A stretch of 64,000 bases of DNA from assembly GCA_008931825.1 (NCBI GenBank), contig QXVZ01015760.1:1-64000 (forward strand). The letters are read 5' to 3'. The position numbers and the translations under genes were made by a program. The DNA is from Phallusia fumigata (taxonomy: Eukaryota > Chordata > Ascidiacea > Phlebobranchia > Ascidiidae). Of this stretch, positions 9,236-29,906 are shown in pieces (position 1 is the first letter of the stretch; every line of letters begins with the position of its first letter). The notes under the pieces are model-generated. The model was given only the letters and a program-made list of their open reading frames with translations, was not told where the DNA came from and did no database searches.

Positions 9236-11149
9236 ATGAGATTGACTGATCAAATATTCAAACCCTTGTCATCTAAAATTGATTGGTGTGAACCAAATTA
9301 CTACTACACAGAATATGTTGCAGAATTTTGGAACACTGTAAGTAGTGTGTGGTGATAATTATCACGTTTAGTGCATTAACCTTCTTAATCATCATTTAAT
9401 TGAAACTTTTAAGCCAATGGTTTACACCAGAGTTAGATCAATTACATGATTTTAGTTAAATTACAATTACAACTACTCTGTCCTTAGAAATATGAATTAC
9501 AATTATTCTGAGACTTGTAATTAATTACAAATTATGATTATCACAAATTTTCGATTTCAACACACTATTTTTTACACAATGATAACAATCAAGTCGATAT
9601 TTCTAAAATGTATAGTCATGCTTCCAAAATGATGCATAAAATCTGTAGCAAAGGTATCTTGCAAAAAAGTAATTTGAGAAGTAATACCGCAAATTACACA
9701 AACTTAAAAAGTTTGAATTACAATTACAATTGCCTCAAAAATAGTAATTAATTACATTCAGCTCAATTAATAATTGTAATTGATCCAACTGTGGTTTAGA
9801 CTAAGATTTTTTACTGATTTTAGGTAAAACTGATTTTAATTTGAAAGTATGCCAAAGGTGCATATAACACTGCGATAAATTTCAATAAATTCTCCAAAAC
9901 TAGTAGCCAGCGGATAGTGAGTTTTTAAATTAGGTTTATTTTTTGTGTAATGTTGATTGTACCTTGACTGTCACTTATGATGTTTGTATTTTAAAGGTCA
10001 GCAATTTGCCATTGGTTATTCTTCCCATTTATCTTATGTATCTCTACAAAGATTATTCAGTAAAAGTCCAAAACTGCAGATGTGTAAATGTCATCTGGTT
10101 ACTACTCTTAATCACAGGTAGTTAATTTTATGCCCTAAATGTTTTTAGACCAAACTATTACATTTAATTGTATTATTGTTTATTTGCAATGTGTAGGTTT
10201 GGGATCAGTTTATTTTCATGCAACCTTAAGTTTGTTTGGACAGTTTGTAGATGAAATGGGGATTTTGTGGATATGTTGTTCTGTTGCTGCATTGTGGCTG
10301 CCGAACACTTATCTACATAAGCGCTGCAGTGCTAACAGGTATGCCTTTCATTTTTGTTGAAACTGCGATTTTATGGTGCCCTAACCAAATGTGTTTTAGA
10401 GGTGTTTATCAGTGGACAATACTGGTAATTGCTTATACAGCTACCATATTATCTTTCATCAAACCAGAAATCAACCATTGGTTTCTATTTGCATTTGTGA
10501 TACCAGCCATATATGTACTTGTTACCCAAACCAGAATGTAAGTAGTGTAGTATATTATAGATATTTGCATTTGTAAAAAAATATTGTAATTAAATGTGTT
10601 ACTGTTAAACTGTAGCTGTGTTACAAGTTATGTCCTCATTACATTTAAACACAATTACAAGGCTAAGACACAATGAAGATTTTCAGTCCATTTCATATTC
10701 TGGGTTATATTTATGGATCGCTGCACTGATTTGTTGGTTGCTAGATCGATTTCTGTGCCAGTTTTGGTTGGATATCAACTTTCCGTACTTACATGGATTT
10801 TGGTGAGAATATGCTAGCATTACTTTTTGTTTAATAAATTTTCAGGCAATTTCAGGACAAAAGAGTCATTATTGGTTTAATGTTTACCTTAATGTTTTCT
10901 TTCGGACCGAAAATTTCTCAAAACCCACTTGATGTGTATATTTTTGTTAGTGATTAAGATCTTTAATCTTTTGTTTATAGGCACATTTTAATTGCTTTTG
11001 GATCATACAGGGCTTGTGTTTGCTATTCCTATTGCTTTGCCCTTGAACAATGTTCCATGAGGCCAGTTTTGAGTTTTTACAAAGTAGTTCCCTCTTGTGA
11101 TTGGTGTGGTTTATGGTTTGTGGACTTCAAATCATCTGAAACAGTTTAA
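9236..11149 (+). CDS. Alkaline ceramidase (ACER1/ACER2 type), six coding exons
   Basis: This is a seven-transmembrane alkaline ceramidase that hydrolyses ceramide to sphingosine and fatty acid in ER or Golgi membranes. Exons are 9236-9337, 9997-10117, 10197-10338, 10400-10537, 10662-10802 and 10981-11149. All junctions keep frame with GT-AG borders. Family signatures are IDWCEPNYYYTEYVAEFWNT at the N-terminus (the Ca/Zn-site region DWCE.N), GSVYFHATLSLFGQFVDEMG with the catalytic His and Asp, and NFPYLHGFWHIL with the two C-terminal zinc-ligand histidines. The protein is about 260 residues, near the ACER2 length. The ATG at 9236 gives a short N-terminus consistent with the family. Which vertebrate paralogue it is closest to cannot be decided by eye. 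Confidence 0.9.
9427..9794. mobile_element. Candidate non-autonomous inverted-repeat element in ceramidase intron 1
   Basis: The AT-rich block starts CCAGAGTTAGATCAATTAC and ends with GTAATTGATCCAACTGTGG, which is its reverse complement with two mismatches. The interior is made of repeated ATTACAATTA and TAATTAATTAC strings. TTTA occurs just outside both ends and may be part of a short target duplication. No coding capacity is present. The superfamily is not assigned. Confidence 0.5.
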
Positions 11150-11703
11150 AAAAGAATTTAATATTGAGTATTTGGAAAAATGTTTTTTTTGTGCATTTTT
11201 ATAGGTTTTTATAAAGGTATATACTGCACTATTATAAAAGTTTGTGCTTTCACATTTTTGCATGTGTTTACTGTTCCCTATAATCTGTGCTTTTCCATAA
11301 AGATACTCTATAACACATTGGTGATTTATATGTATGTATTCCTCATTTTGTTGTTTTACACAAGAACTTAAATCATGTATTTTTTAACCTCAAAACACAC
11401 ATTACATTGTTTTAAATATGCAAAATATTTGTTTTCAGTTACTTTGTATGTACATTGTGCTTTTTTGGTTTTATACACAGAAATGATATGTTTAAATGCA
11501 AATCAGTTTATTTTCATCAGCAGGCAGTCCATTTGCACTTGATATTACTGTTTAAAACATTATTAGTTTCAACATTTTAATGATGCATACAAATTGCAAT
11601 TAGCACTCTTTATTTAATTTAAAATTGTTGCTTTATTTATGATCAGTGTGTTATGTTGTAATTGTTTTGTTTTAGAAATTGTATCTTTAAATGTTTTGTC
11701 AAA
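11150..11703. other. Intergenic region, ceramidase 3' flank and ODR4 promoter
   Basis: This 550 bp AT-rich stretch separates two plus-strand genes. No supported gene was found. Confidence 0.4.
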
Positions 11704-13913
11704 ATGGTTAAAATTATTGTTGTTGAGGAGACTTGTGCCGCATCAATAAAGACATGGAGTGAAAAACAAGAGCCAGTTGTTGGTTTAATTTTGGGAAAGG
11801 TGAGGCAAAATGTGTTTATAAAATTTCAGTTTTAAATAGTTTACATTCATCCATTGCAGACAACCAGTGCCAAAGACTACATTATTAAATTTGTAAAATG
11901 CCCAGCAAAAACAGAAACAAGTACAAAAGCGTTTCAGGTACCAGAAATATGTTTGCTAATATTTGGATCTTGGTGGGCAACAGTATTGTTGCTATGCAGA
12001 TTGAAGATAACTGGGTTGCTGGGCATGCTGTTGAGGTAAGCCATATCTTGCCAGGTGGAATTTCTGTCATTGGTTTGTTTGCTGTTGCTGCTCCAAACTC
12101 GGACAAAACAATTCAATCATCATTAAGGCAGGTGAGCCTAACAAACCTCCAGTTATCACAGTTTAATGTAAAATTAAAATGAAACTTAACTGAACCCATG
12201 TAGGCCTTGTACTGCACTTACAACTTTATTGACCGATCATGTTCATACAAGTTTTCCACATGTGAAGGTCCAAGACTTTGGACTGTTATTCACTATGACA
12301 TAACATCTGGAAGGTCAATTTTCTCCAAACAGTTTGATATGCTGGATCGTGTTGTGAGTACTAACTCCTATGTGATTTAAAAACACTACAAACTGTAAAA
12401 ATCTCTACAATTTATAGAGCTCTGCCAAACCAGCAGACTTAAAGTACCAGCAACCATGCACAAGATGGTCATTTCTTAGTTCTCATGTTGATATTGACAT
12501 TACCATTCCAACTTACCAATTGTCTGGTACAAATGAACAACGCTTACAGGTTAGTATATTGCAACATAATTTAATGCCTTGCTTCCATTTAATCCTTATG
12601 TTTCAGGCTATAGTACAACCCTTCTGTGATGAAATTAGGAACAGCACTGTCACTTTAAACGGTACAAGCATGAGTAAGAGTGACATTTTGGATCCCGAGA
12701 CAATAGTAAAGGGTGGTAAGGGCCACAAGCAAAAACACAAACAGGGCACACTTGCCAAGTGGGGCAAAACATTTTCATGCGAGTTTTTTCTCCATAATGA
12801 TGTAAGTCAACTAATGCAACAACTGTGCAGAGGCTTTGTTTTATCACTATGACTTTACAGGATGGAGAGTCAGTACAAACTGAAATTGATTGTTCAAAAA
12901 CAGGTCTTGGTATAAAGTTTTGTGGATCATTTTACACTTGTGCATATGTGCCTTTAAAGACACCTGTATCTGAAGCTATTGAGGTGGGCTGCCAATGTTA
13001 CGTCTATGAAGGTTTTAATTTTTAAAAACCTACCATATCATCTAATGTTTAGGAGCTTAAGTTTGAACTTATTCGATCTGTGTTTCATCGATGCTCCTTA
13101 GTTTGTGAAGAGTTGAAAGATCAAGATCAGGATCTAACCTCCCAGAAGTGTAAATTGCTTTTTTGGTTGTTTACTTTCGAATTTGTGTTTCATGTAAATG
13201 GAAATTTGTTGTGTTTCACAGACCTAATGTTTCCAAAACGAATAGGCTTTCCCAAACAGACCATTGATGAATTTCAATTTTGCGAATATTTATTTCAAGA
13301 TGAACCACTGGAAGATTGTGTTTCACGAATACAGGTAAATTTCTCTAACAACTTTTTTTCATTCAGAAAACAATATTAAAATAATCCCTATCGTTTAGGA
13401 AACATTTGATGAGGCAATAAGTGTAAATGAACTTAATATTGCATTGGAGGAATTTAAGCAAGTAGAGTTGACAGCCCAGGTAACAAAACGAGACACAATA
13501 TCAGAAGAACTGGTTGATGACCTGGAGGACAAAAATAAGAGTGAAGTGAAGGAACAATCTCAGTTTCCAATCCGTAATTACCTTGAGTTACTTGTTTATT
13601 AATATTACAGCATGTGACTAGCTAGGTGCATAAAATATAGGTATAATGGGTGAGACTTTACATTTTACTTTAAAATTCCAAGATTTGCTGTTCAGTATAG
13701 ATTACTGATGTATTTTGTCATTGAAGTAATAGCTTGCCACATAAGTTTAAATATTTAAGTTGAGAATTTATTAAATAAGGGTTATTTAAGTAAAGTGATC
13801 ACAAAATCAATAAAAGCAGAGGTTGATTGCTATGATGTTTTTCAGGTGGAATGCTTGCCGCTGGTGTTGCACTGCTTGCTGCAGCATTTTCCTACCTGTC
13901 AATGGGAGATTAA
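11704..13913 (+). CDS. ODR4: ODR-4 homologue, GPCR trafficking factor
   Basis: The protein matches the ODR4/C1orf27 family, a tail-anchored ER membrane protein that works with the ufmylation adaptor UFSP2 and was first found as a factor for odorant-receptor delivery in C. elegans. Recognisable segments are IIVVEETCAASIK with VGLILGKTTSAKDYIIKF at the N-terminus, EVSHILPGGISVIGLFAVAA, the RLWTVIHYDITSGRSIF and SAKPADLKYQQP region, and DLMFPKRIGFPKQTIDEFQF. The final exon encodes a hydrophobic anchor, GMLAAGVALLAAAFSYLSMG, followed by Asp and the stop at 13911-13913. About nine exons join with consistent GT-AG borders. GLMN starts 205 bp downstream on the same strand. Confidence 0.88.
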
Positions 13914-14118
13914 ATTTTTTGTTTTTACATATTTTGTGGTGCAATATATGGGTGAAAATCGTGAAAGAAGTTTTTTGTGGATTCAAGATTGATTGTGTGA
14001 ATGTAAAATTTTCGCTTTGAATGTGTATACTGCAGACAGTGCCAATGTTTTTTTCTGATCTATGGTAATGTGATATTTTATTGTGTAGGTTGTTTGTAGG
14101 GTATCTTAAAAATATATA

Positions 14119-17100
14119 ATGTCTGACCAAAGCAAAACTGTGGTGCAAACTTTACATGGTTTACTAGATGAAAGCAACTATACAGCTTTGTGGGAATTTT
14201 GCATTTCAGAAAAAAATCAGGACAGGGTAAGAACATGTAGATTAATTCATTTGGGCAAAACCTGATAGTAAATATTTTTAGGTTTCTGAAAATGGCTGGG
14301 ATATTTTGTCAACTTTAGTAAATCATTTGAAAACAAGTACTGTTGACAAGCAAAACATGCAAGTGTTTCAAGATGTTTTTAATCATGTTGCCAAAACTTC
14401 CAATCCTAAAGAACTTATTTTGGGAATCCTGGAACAGTTTGATCCTATGATAATTTTAGATATAGTAGAAATGCTATTGCCACCACTAAAAATAGGTCAG
14501 TTTTTGTGATGATAACAATTTTATAAAATTAGGTATTTATAATTCATTTTTTGCAGTTATGGACACTTTAATGCATTCAGACAAAAATAACCATTGTTAT
14601 AATCTAAACATGGTTTTCTCATCACTTGTTTATTACTGTGAAAGCTTAAATGTTCCAACATATGAACAATTTGATCCACTTGATGATCAAAAGGAACTTT
14701 TAGAAGAACTTAAAATTGCGAGGTAAATAACAAATATACAAAAATGCTAACATAACCAACACTAATAAATTTATTTAAACAGGTACATTGAAAAATGTAT
14801 AGATCTTGCCAGGTCTACACTCGACATTGTCAGGAACCAGTTTTCTAAAAACATTATTCATGCAACTCATTTAAAAGCAGTAAAAGAAGAAGCCATGTTG
14901 GTCAGTTAATTTCTAAAGACTTCTTAACTTTTTTATAGACCAGTGACAATAACAATCTCTTTAACAAGAGTCATTACAGCACCAACCTCACAGTATAAGC
15001 TAGCTGCACTAATTACCAGCTAGGCATATGTTTGTTCCTCAAAGAACCTTACCAATAAAATAACTATTTTAGTTTGTGTGTGGATTGATGGAGAGAATCT
15101 CGGTGCTTAACATAATCCACAAAGAAGAGGATGAAAGCAACAAAGCAATTGAAGGTGAAGGACCAAAATGCCACATAAAAATACTTTTTACATTTAACAA
15201 AATGGATAAATTTTAGAAGAAAAGCATGTAGAAAAAACTGCACAAAATCTTATGTTTCTGGCAATGAGTTTGCATCCTGCCTGGAATCTGTGGCAAGACC
15301 AAACATGGAAAAGTTTATTGCCAAATGATCGAAGAATGGTTAAAGAGGAACTTGATAAAATCACCAATGCCCGAGCATGTGTGTTATACACTTTATGTGC
15401 AAATAGTAGTCTTCAAGATCAACTACCCCAGGTAAAAGTATCAGTTAGGTAGCTTTAAATAGTATTTTTGGTCCTTACAGTTTATAGTTTTTCATTTTGG
15501 AGAACCAAAAAGTACAAACCTTATATTTACTGGTCAAAAATAGTGTTTTTTTAGGTTATGAATGTGAAGTTTGCATTTGCTTGTTGCATCCCTGCTATTT
15601 TAATGTTCTTGAAAGCAACAAATCCCACCCAAGTTCACAAAGGTAAGTTTACTGGAATGGTGGGTTTCACCATTTTGCCATTTCACACATTTTTTTAAAA
15701 TGATGTATGTTCACTACATTATTTGACATTGTGGCCAATAGTTACAAAATATTTTTTCTGTAGGGAGAAATGCAAAAAAAATAGAATGGCACACCACTAG
15801 CCCACTCTACATATGTTATGGGACTAAGAAGTGAATAAATTGACCTATTTTAGGGGGCCAGTGGGGTAAATGCAAGGGCAATAAGGTCAAAAAAGTAATT
15901 TGATACACCACAATGACATGTTAGACAAACTGTGCAAATCTCATCCAATTCAAACATCATTTAATAATTTGACGCATGTTTGGGGGCAAGTCAAGTAACT
16001 GCTGGGGCCCATGTGTCAAAAAAGAAATTGATACACCAGAATGGCATGTTGGACAAACTATAATTTGTAACCAATTCTGAAATTATTTGAATAATTTGAC
16101 CCCTTTTGGGTGGCTAGAGGGGTAACCAATTAGGCTATGGGGCAGTCGAAAAAGATGGCACAGCTCTATAACCATATCTACCACAATCCCATGTCCAATT
16201 TCATTATTACAGGTCTTGCTATTTGCCGGTTTGCAACCAATAGATTGGAGCCATTGAGCCTCCAACGCAGTTACCTTATCCAAGAGTCAAAGGCTGTTCA
16301 CATTCAGCATCCTGCCAAAAGTTTGTTGGAAGCGGCAGTTACAGTAGCCACACAATGTCCCGCAAAAACTTTACGCCAACGATCGGCACAGTTTCTCACT
16401 AAGTACGTTTTCCGCATTGCTGAAATACCTGCGCGATTTAGCCTGAAACGTTTTGGAGTGTTTGTTGGTGTTTTTATAGGTTTGTCGACAAGTTCGTTTG
16501 GTCCGATCGCTTTTATCTCGTTTTTCATTTGATTAACACCGTTGAGCACGGAGGCGTGGTGGGACTCATGACTGGTTACTTCAAAGATAAGCTCTCCGAA
16601 ATTTTGCAGGTAAGCTGTTGTTAACGTTACCTAAAACACCGGAATGGTTCGAACGGTTGCGGCTGATTTACACCAGATGCGTTTAACAGTTGCGGTACGG
16701 TTCATCTGGTGTGAATCAGCCTTTACCCGGTTAGGTATCGGGCATTAGATATTGTAGGGTCGTTGGTTTAAGTCCTAAGCGGTCCTTTAGTATGTTCGCT
16801 AAGAAATGTAAGCGATATTGCTGCAGCCCAGTGAAATCCAATGGGCCATTGCCATACGCTGATGTTGTCAAACACTTAGATAATGAAAAAAAGGAAATCG
16901 TGTCGTTCATTTTTTAGGAATTTCCTGTTGTTTAATTTAACGTATTGATTTTTTTCAGAATGAACCGCCTGTTGGATCCGACGTCTTTCTGAAGCCTAAC
17001 AACTTTGAGAAACTACTCCAAAAGTGTATAGCTCTGCCGCTGGGTTCCGAAACGGACTTGCTGTCGGAGTATGATCGAATAATGGCTTCACTAAACCTAC

Positions 17101-18173
17101 TGCGGTTTTTACTTTTACGCGACACAAAAAACAAGGTGATGTCTGTTTTTAAAATTTGCAACATGTAACTTGTTTACCCGGTTATCTTTTACCACATACC
17201 GGACATAACCAGGTGAAATGACTCATTTACCGTTAAGTAAGCGTAATAAATAAGCGTTCTCTCCACATTAGTCCTGCGTACACTATTATTCATTTAGGCA
17301 TTTTCGCCTGTGTTCTTCCTTCCGGCGCTTGAAACTATCTGGCAGGGTTTCTTTTCCTGTCGAACCCCACCCTCTTTCCCTAGCACGGGTGGTTAGCTTC
17401 TAAGGCCCCCTCGGCTGGTCCCACCAACGTCCCAGGTCGTGTTTTCTCATAATGCGCCAAACTCACCCTCCGATGTGAGTCCCCGCCACATAACGCCTTA
17501 TAATGACGATGTAGCTGCAGCGCGTTCAACCTCGACCCACCAATTAGTGCTAATGTGTCGCTATGTTTTCTTTCACCAAGCGAAATAAACTCAACTCAAG
17601 TAATTGCTTAAACAAGTAGCTTTAATTGTGGATATTGTAAACGACTACTTAAAATATACGTGAAGGCCTTTTCTTTTCGAAAGCCTACGTTTTGACTTGT
17701 TTGTTGTTTTTAGACGGGAATTTGGAAACACGTATCAAATATAGAAAGCCAGTTCCTCAATCTGTTACGAACTGATATTAATCTTTCCAGAATGCACTTC
17801 CGCGAGGAATTAAAAAAACAATCTTTGCCCGCTGAAGGTAGGCATACATGAAAAAGTGTCCATACCTGTTTATTGTGTTTCCACAAAATAGCACTGTCAT
17901 AATTTGGCAATTCTTACATTGCAGGTAAAAATGCCCCTACTCCCGAGTTTACCATTAACGGTGTAAGTTTACCGTCTTTACCGCCGAAACATCGCGTACA
18001 GGTACGTATCAATATTTTTTGCCATTGGTTTCCCAACTTACTGGCATATAAATTTGCTCGTTTGTTTTAAGATGCTGCAAAGTGCCATACATAGCTTCGA
18101 CATGATGCAGGCCGTTTGTATCCGGGTCCAGGAAATTATGGATAAGAGACCAATAGAACTGCAAACGGCCTGA
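14119..18173 (+). CDS. GLMN: Glomulin (FAP68), RBX1-binding cullin-RING ligase inhibitor
   Basis: Glomulin is an all-helical HEAT-like protein that binds the RING protein RBX1 and blocks E2 docking to SCF ligases. The C-terminal part is the best match: GSETDLLSEYDRIMASLNLL and RFLLLRDTKNKTGIWK, where the human protein has ETDLL, DRIMASLNLLR and TGLWT at the same places. Earlier exons encode NPKELILGILEQFDPM, matching the human NPKELLLGLLE. About a dozen exons run from the ATG at 14119 to the stop at 18171-18173, with short introns except the 0.6 kb minisatellite-bearing intron before 16215 and a 0.55 kb intron near 17.2-17.7 kb. The gene converges on KIFAP3. Confidence 0.86.
15842..16150. repeat. 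Tandem repeat of about 128 bp in a glomulin intron
   Basis: Three successive units begin at about 15842, 15971 and 16098 with GACC or GACG followed by a T-rich stretch and a run of G. Each contains a GTCAAAAAAG-like core, a GATACACCA-A-TG-CATGTT segment and an ATTTGAATAATTT-like end. The third unit is partial. The copies are clearly diverged, with periods of 129 and 127 bp. Confidence 0.75.
17171..17710. other. GC-richer glomulin intron with possible old repeat
   Basis: From about 17240 to 17600 the base composition is richer in C and G than the flanking introns and the text resembles non-coding repeat DNA. I recognise no family, no open frame and no clear terminal repeats. Confidence 0.3.
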
Positions 18174-18507
18174 TCCAGTTCTGAGAACACAATTGGCCCG
18201 AAACATGCAAGAGTAAATGCATTTCACGTGTTAAACGGAGCTTATATTCACAGTGCAATACAATTAACGTGCAACACAACAAATACATTTAGAAGAAACA
18301 ACAAAATAATAGTTTAAAATGCGCAGTAGACCCACTTTTGTTGCACAAGAGTTTCTTTTAGACCCATGTAACAACAACGAAAATTGGCTTTGATCGAAAT
18401 GTAGAACTATGTCCCAATTTATGTTTTAGTGAAGTGAGCTGTGCGTTATGCCAATACAACCCGGAATAATACAAGCAGAGTTCACATGTGCTAGTAAGGT
18501 ATCCGAT
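18174..18507. other. Short spacer between convergent GLMN and KIFAP3
   Basis: Both genes end into this 334 bp stretch, which must hold both 3' UTRs. Nothing else was seen. Confidence 0.5.
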
Positions 18508-23752
<5,245 letters not shown>

Positions 23753-24286
23753 CATTTCCTCCAGGTGTAACGTTTGTGCATGAGACAGTTGCTTTTCTAC
23801 ATGTCTGTTCGAAACAAAACTAGTAAAAACTGCCAATGCAAACGCTTCGTAAAAATTCGCTACTAATGGTATTCATGAAACAAACAGAACAATTCGGAAA
23901 ATAGACAAAAACATTTATCCGTAACCACTTAGATTATTTGGGTTTAAATGAAAAAAAATTCAGTAGATGCAATGGGTAATGGGCTAATATATAAGTGTTT
24001 TTGTATCCTTGTTGCGGTATAGTTGTCGGATACAACCGCCAATGGTTGAATAATTTTTTTAATTTGCAAATAAGACTTTAAAGTGAGGATACTTTAATGT
24101 TGCGGATTAATAGGACTAGCGTCGCTTTTCTTTCGAGCGGTACCGTTCCTGTTAAATTTTTTTGGGTGCCCAGTGCCCACCAAAATCTACCGGGACATTA
24201 CAATAAGTTTTCACAAAACGGTACGCAATTTTTAACACATCAGAAAAATCGACGAAGTATTGATTTTTCGCAAAAGGTTTACACTG

Positions 24287-25287
24287 CAGGGACTCGAATC
24301 GCTTGTCATATCGGGTTAGGTTTGGTTCGGGTTTGATTCAGGTTTTCCGAAAAAAAGATATTTAGGTTCGGGTTTGGGCAAATTCAATCGGTTTGCGGTT
24401 TTTAAACCGGTTTACATGCCCCTTTTTGCATTTTTGTTCTAGTTATACTTCCTGTTTTACTGCACCACCACTTGAAACAATTAAACAACGTGTACGTTCC
24501 ATTAAATTACCTGACTGACTGATGCGCTACAAAAACGTGAAATAAATTGGAAACAATCCTTCGTTTTTGTAAAGTTGGTAAACATGTGGTTATATTTTAT
24601 CAGAAGTACATTTTCGCTAACTGTAATCTTCAGGATCCCTCTATAAAGAGAATGAAAATGCTCTTCCAACGGTTGCGTATCCGGGACACCTATTACGACA
24701 GTCGCCAACCGATATAGGCCAAGCTCGGGTCTCGCATCTTTTTCTTTTTGCCAGTAAGCTAAATTGCTACATTTTTCTAAGTCGCGGGGTTGAAGCAGCA
24801 ACGAGTCTAAATAGGAACTAATAATCTTTGTACGTTTAGGTGATGGAGTTTTTACTTCTCACCATGTTAAAAGTTGTGCTACTATACACAAGTAAGACGA
24901 TAATTAGAAAAAAAAAACCTCAATCTACGTCCATTTATTTATTCGTACCTTAAATCTTTAAAAGTCTGACAGTTAACTTGCAAGATAACATCATCAAACC
25001 ATAGATTACTTGGTTAGTATTCTATGATCAAACCACTCTGAGAAATTCCTCGTCAATCAAACCAAATTGCAGATTTTATTACTATCACGTCACAATTAAA
25101 AATCAGGTCTTTTGAAAACTTTTGTGGTGGTGATATAGAATAATAAACGTTGCAGTTTTACTGGCGGTTCCGGTTTCGGTTCAACGCCAAACAAAATATA
25201 GGGTTCAACTCCGGTTCGGGATTTAAAAAAAATAATGAAATCTGCGGTTCCGGTTCGATTCAGGTTTAACAAAATAAACCGCCCCTG
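24287..25287 (-). mobile_element. Decayed hAT DNA transposon, about 1.0 kb
   Basis: The left end begins CAGGGACTCGAATCG and the right end finishes CCGCCCCTG, so both termini carry the hAT-like CAGGG inverted start. The 10 bp just outside are GTTTACACTG on the left and GTTTACAGTG on the right, a direct repeat with one mismatch that fits an old hAT target duplication of 8 bp. Both subterminal regions carry repeated GGTTCGGGTTTG or CGGTTCCGGTTCG strings, typical of hAT ends. Inside, on the minus strand, is a piece of transposase. The element is too short for a full hAT transposase of about 600 residues, so most of the gene has been lost. Confidence 0.65.
24502..24837 (-). pseudogene. hAT transposase C-terminal dimerisation domain fragment
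   Basis: About 100 codons read LQPRDLEKCSNLAYWQKEKD, RPELGLYRLATVVIGVPDTQ and then a Leu-rich tail. The pattern (W near the start, P-x-L--LA---L-VP-TQ, then E-x-x-F) is the hATC dimerisation domain found at the C-terminus of hAT transposases and ZBED-type host proteins. The N-terminal BED zinc finger and RNase-H-like catalytic core are not seen. It sits inside the 1 kb hAT element, so it is a remnant rather than a domesticated gene. Confidence 0.65.
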
Positions 25288-26673
25288 GTTTACAGTGTTT
25301 GTGTGTCTTCGGGTGTAGCAGGTGCCGGCACTGTGGTTCTAGTATTCGATTGATAACAAAGCAAATCAGTATCTTTCATTTTTTGGTCGTTTTACGCGAT
25401 TAGCAACATAAGTTTTTACGCTGTTGTAATTTTGTGCATTATTGTTAATTCCTGTCCGCGCTAAACAAAGATGGTAAACAAAAAAGTTAGGAGTAAAAAA
25501 ATTATAGAACCTACAATTTAGTTTTACAATGGTGGTTTGGTTTTCCTGTACTCAATCAAAATAAATGGCCATAATTAGGTAATGCTTCAAAACGGTGATT
25601 ACAAACGTGGGCGGCAGCAGCGCCTTCATTGGTGTTATTGCCTGGGCTGATGGATAACGAATAGGCGATCGGGAGGCATGAGAGACAATTGAGCAGTAAA
25701 ACGGAATTCAACGACGAGCCAAATTTGGTCACCTATCTCTTCACACGATATTGATAAACTAGTTTCATTGTATGAGCCTCAACCGCCAAACAGAAATTGT
25801 CCGTAAATTTGATTTTGGTCTATTGAAGTGTTTTCTGATCAAAGGTGGTAACTGGTGAGGTAAAAGGTTTAAAAAACATTGCTTTATAAGATGGGCATGT
25901 TTTCCTTGCTATCTTCTGGGTAGGGACACCATGGTACGGTACGCAGCAAAACGCATTTCGCAACGAGGTACGCACCGTTCAAACCGTACGTTACCGTACT
26001 GCGATCCTTGCTTCTGGGTGTATGTATCACCATCTCATTTGAACGAGGATGTGAAAAAAAGTTGCCAATGAAGCTGCATCGCCTTCTATTAAATCCACCG
26101 ATTGTGCCCTGCATTATGCTCGCGCCCTTCAATGTCCTATCGTTGCGCAGTTATCTCAGACTTTGTGTGTTTTACTGCATTTATGTCGTTATGATTTCAC
26201 TCACCATTAGAAATCAACTCAACACATCACAAACAAGGAAATATCAATCGTTGCGCAGGTGCACAGTGACTGGTTATCAAACATTATTTGAAATGCACTA
26301 TTTGTTTCGGTCGACAACACGATAGCTGGGAGTTCTTTGACGTCAAAAAATGAGTTTCCTTTACAAACGAAAACATAAGTTAGGAAAACCCGAACAGCGA
26401 CTTCATTCCACTTCGCTTTTAGCTCAACATAGCAAAAACAACCAAATAAAAAGTGTAAGACTTTATTTTTCGTTCTTAAAAAGCGATACTCAACAAAACG
26501 ACGATACGTTAACACTCTTCATTATGATGCCAGACTTCATGTGCAAAGCATCATTCGACCCATCATATTTGCCAATTAAGCTAAAACACCGGCTACAAAC
26601 ATGTGCATAACAAACGAATCAGTTCCCATCACTGGAGTATTTGACATTTTTTGTGGTTTCACAAGTGGTCGCT
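25288..26673. other. Intergenic region between the hAT remnant and DDX39B
   Basis: This stretch has no supported gene. It includes the DDX39B 3' flank. Near 25930-26010 there are several copies of GTACGGTAC or ACCGTAC strings, perhaps an old small repeat. ORFs of 80-105 codons here have no recognisable domain. Confidence 0.4.
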
Positions 26674-29472
<2,799 letters not shown>

Positions 29473-29906
29473 GATTGTGTTTAGTTTGAAATCTGAAAAA
29501 TGCATTTTATTACAATTATTAAAACAAAAACAATATTTTAAAAACCATTAATATAATTTACCACCTCTAAAACACAACTAGCAAACAGGAATATGATTTA
29601 AATTAAGTTATAATCTCAATCACAACCAGGCAACTTGTTTTAATAAAGCACTAATGAATCAAAAGTTTGTACATTGCAACTTAACAAACATTAATTAAAC
29701 TAACTGTTGGTATGTACCAAACAAAACAAGCTAATAACATGATTCAAAAAACAAGCCAACTCACCGTTTCGCGTGGATACAAGATTTGACCGAAGGCCGA
29801 TTGCTATCGTGGTTAATCTTTATAGCACGTCAACTGAGCATCCGGGTGCTCGAATCACGTGACTAATTGCGCCACCAAGAAAAACCGTTGTGCCGCGTGG
29901 TTTTAA
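29473..29906. promoter_or_regulatory. Presumed DDX39B promoter region with a TCACGTGA E-box
   Basis: This is the region upstream of the DDX39B start. A palindromic TCACGTGA (29855-29862), a USF/MITF-type E-box, lies about 385 bp upstream of the start codon. An AT-rich presumed 5' UTR intron lies between 29500 and 29765. Confidence 0.4.

Noticed and set aside
25884-26610. Several overlapping ORFs of 80-105 codons on both strands
   Set aside because: They overlap each other on opposite strands, have no family features, and no splice context.
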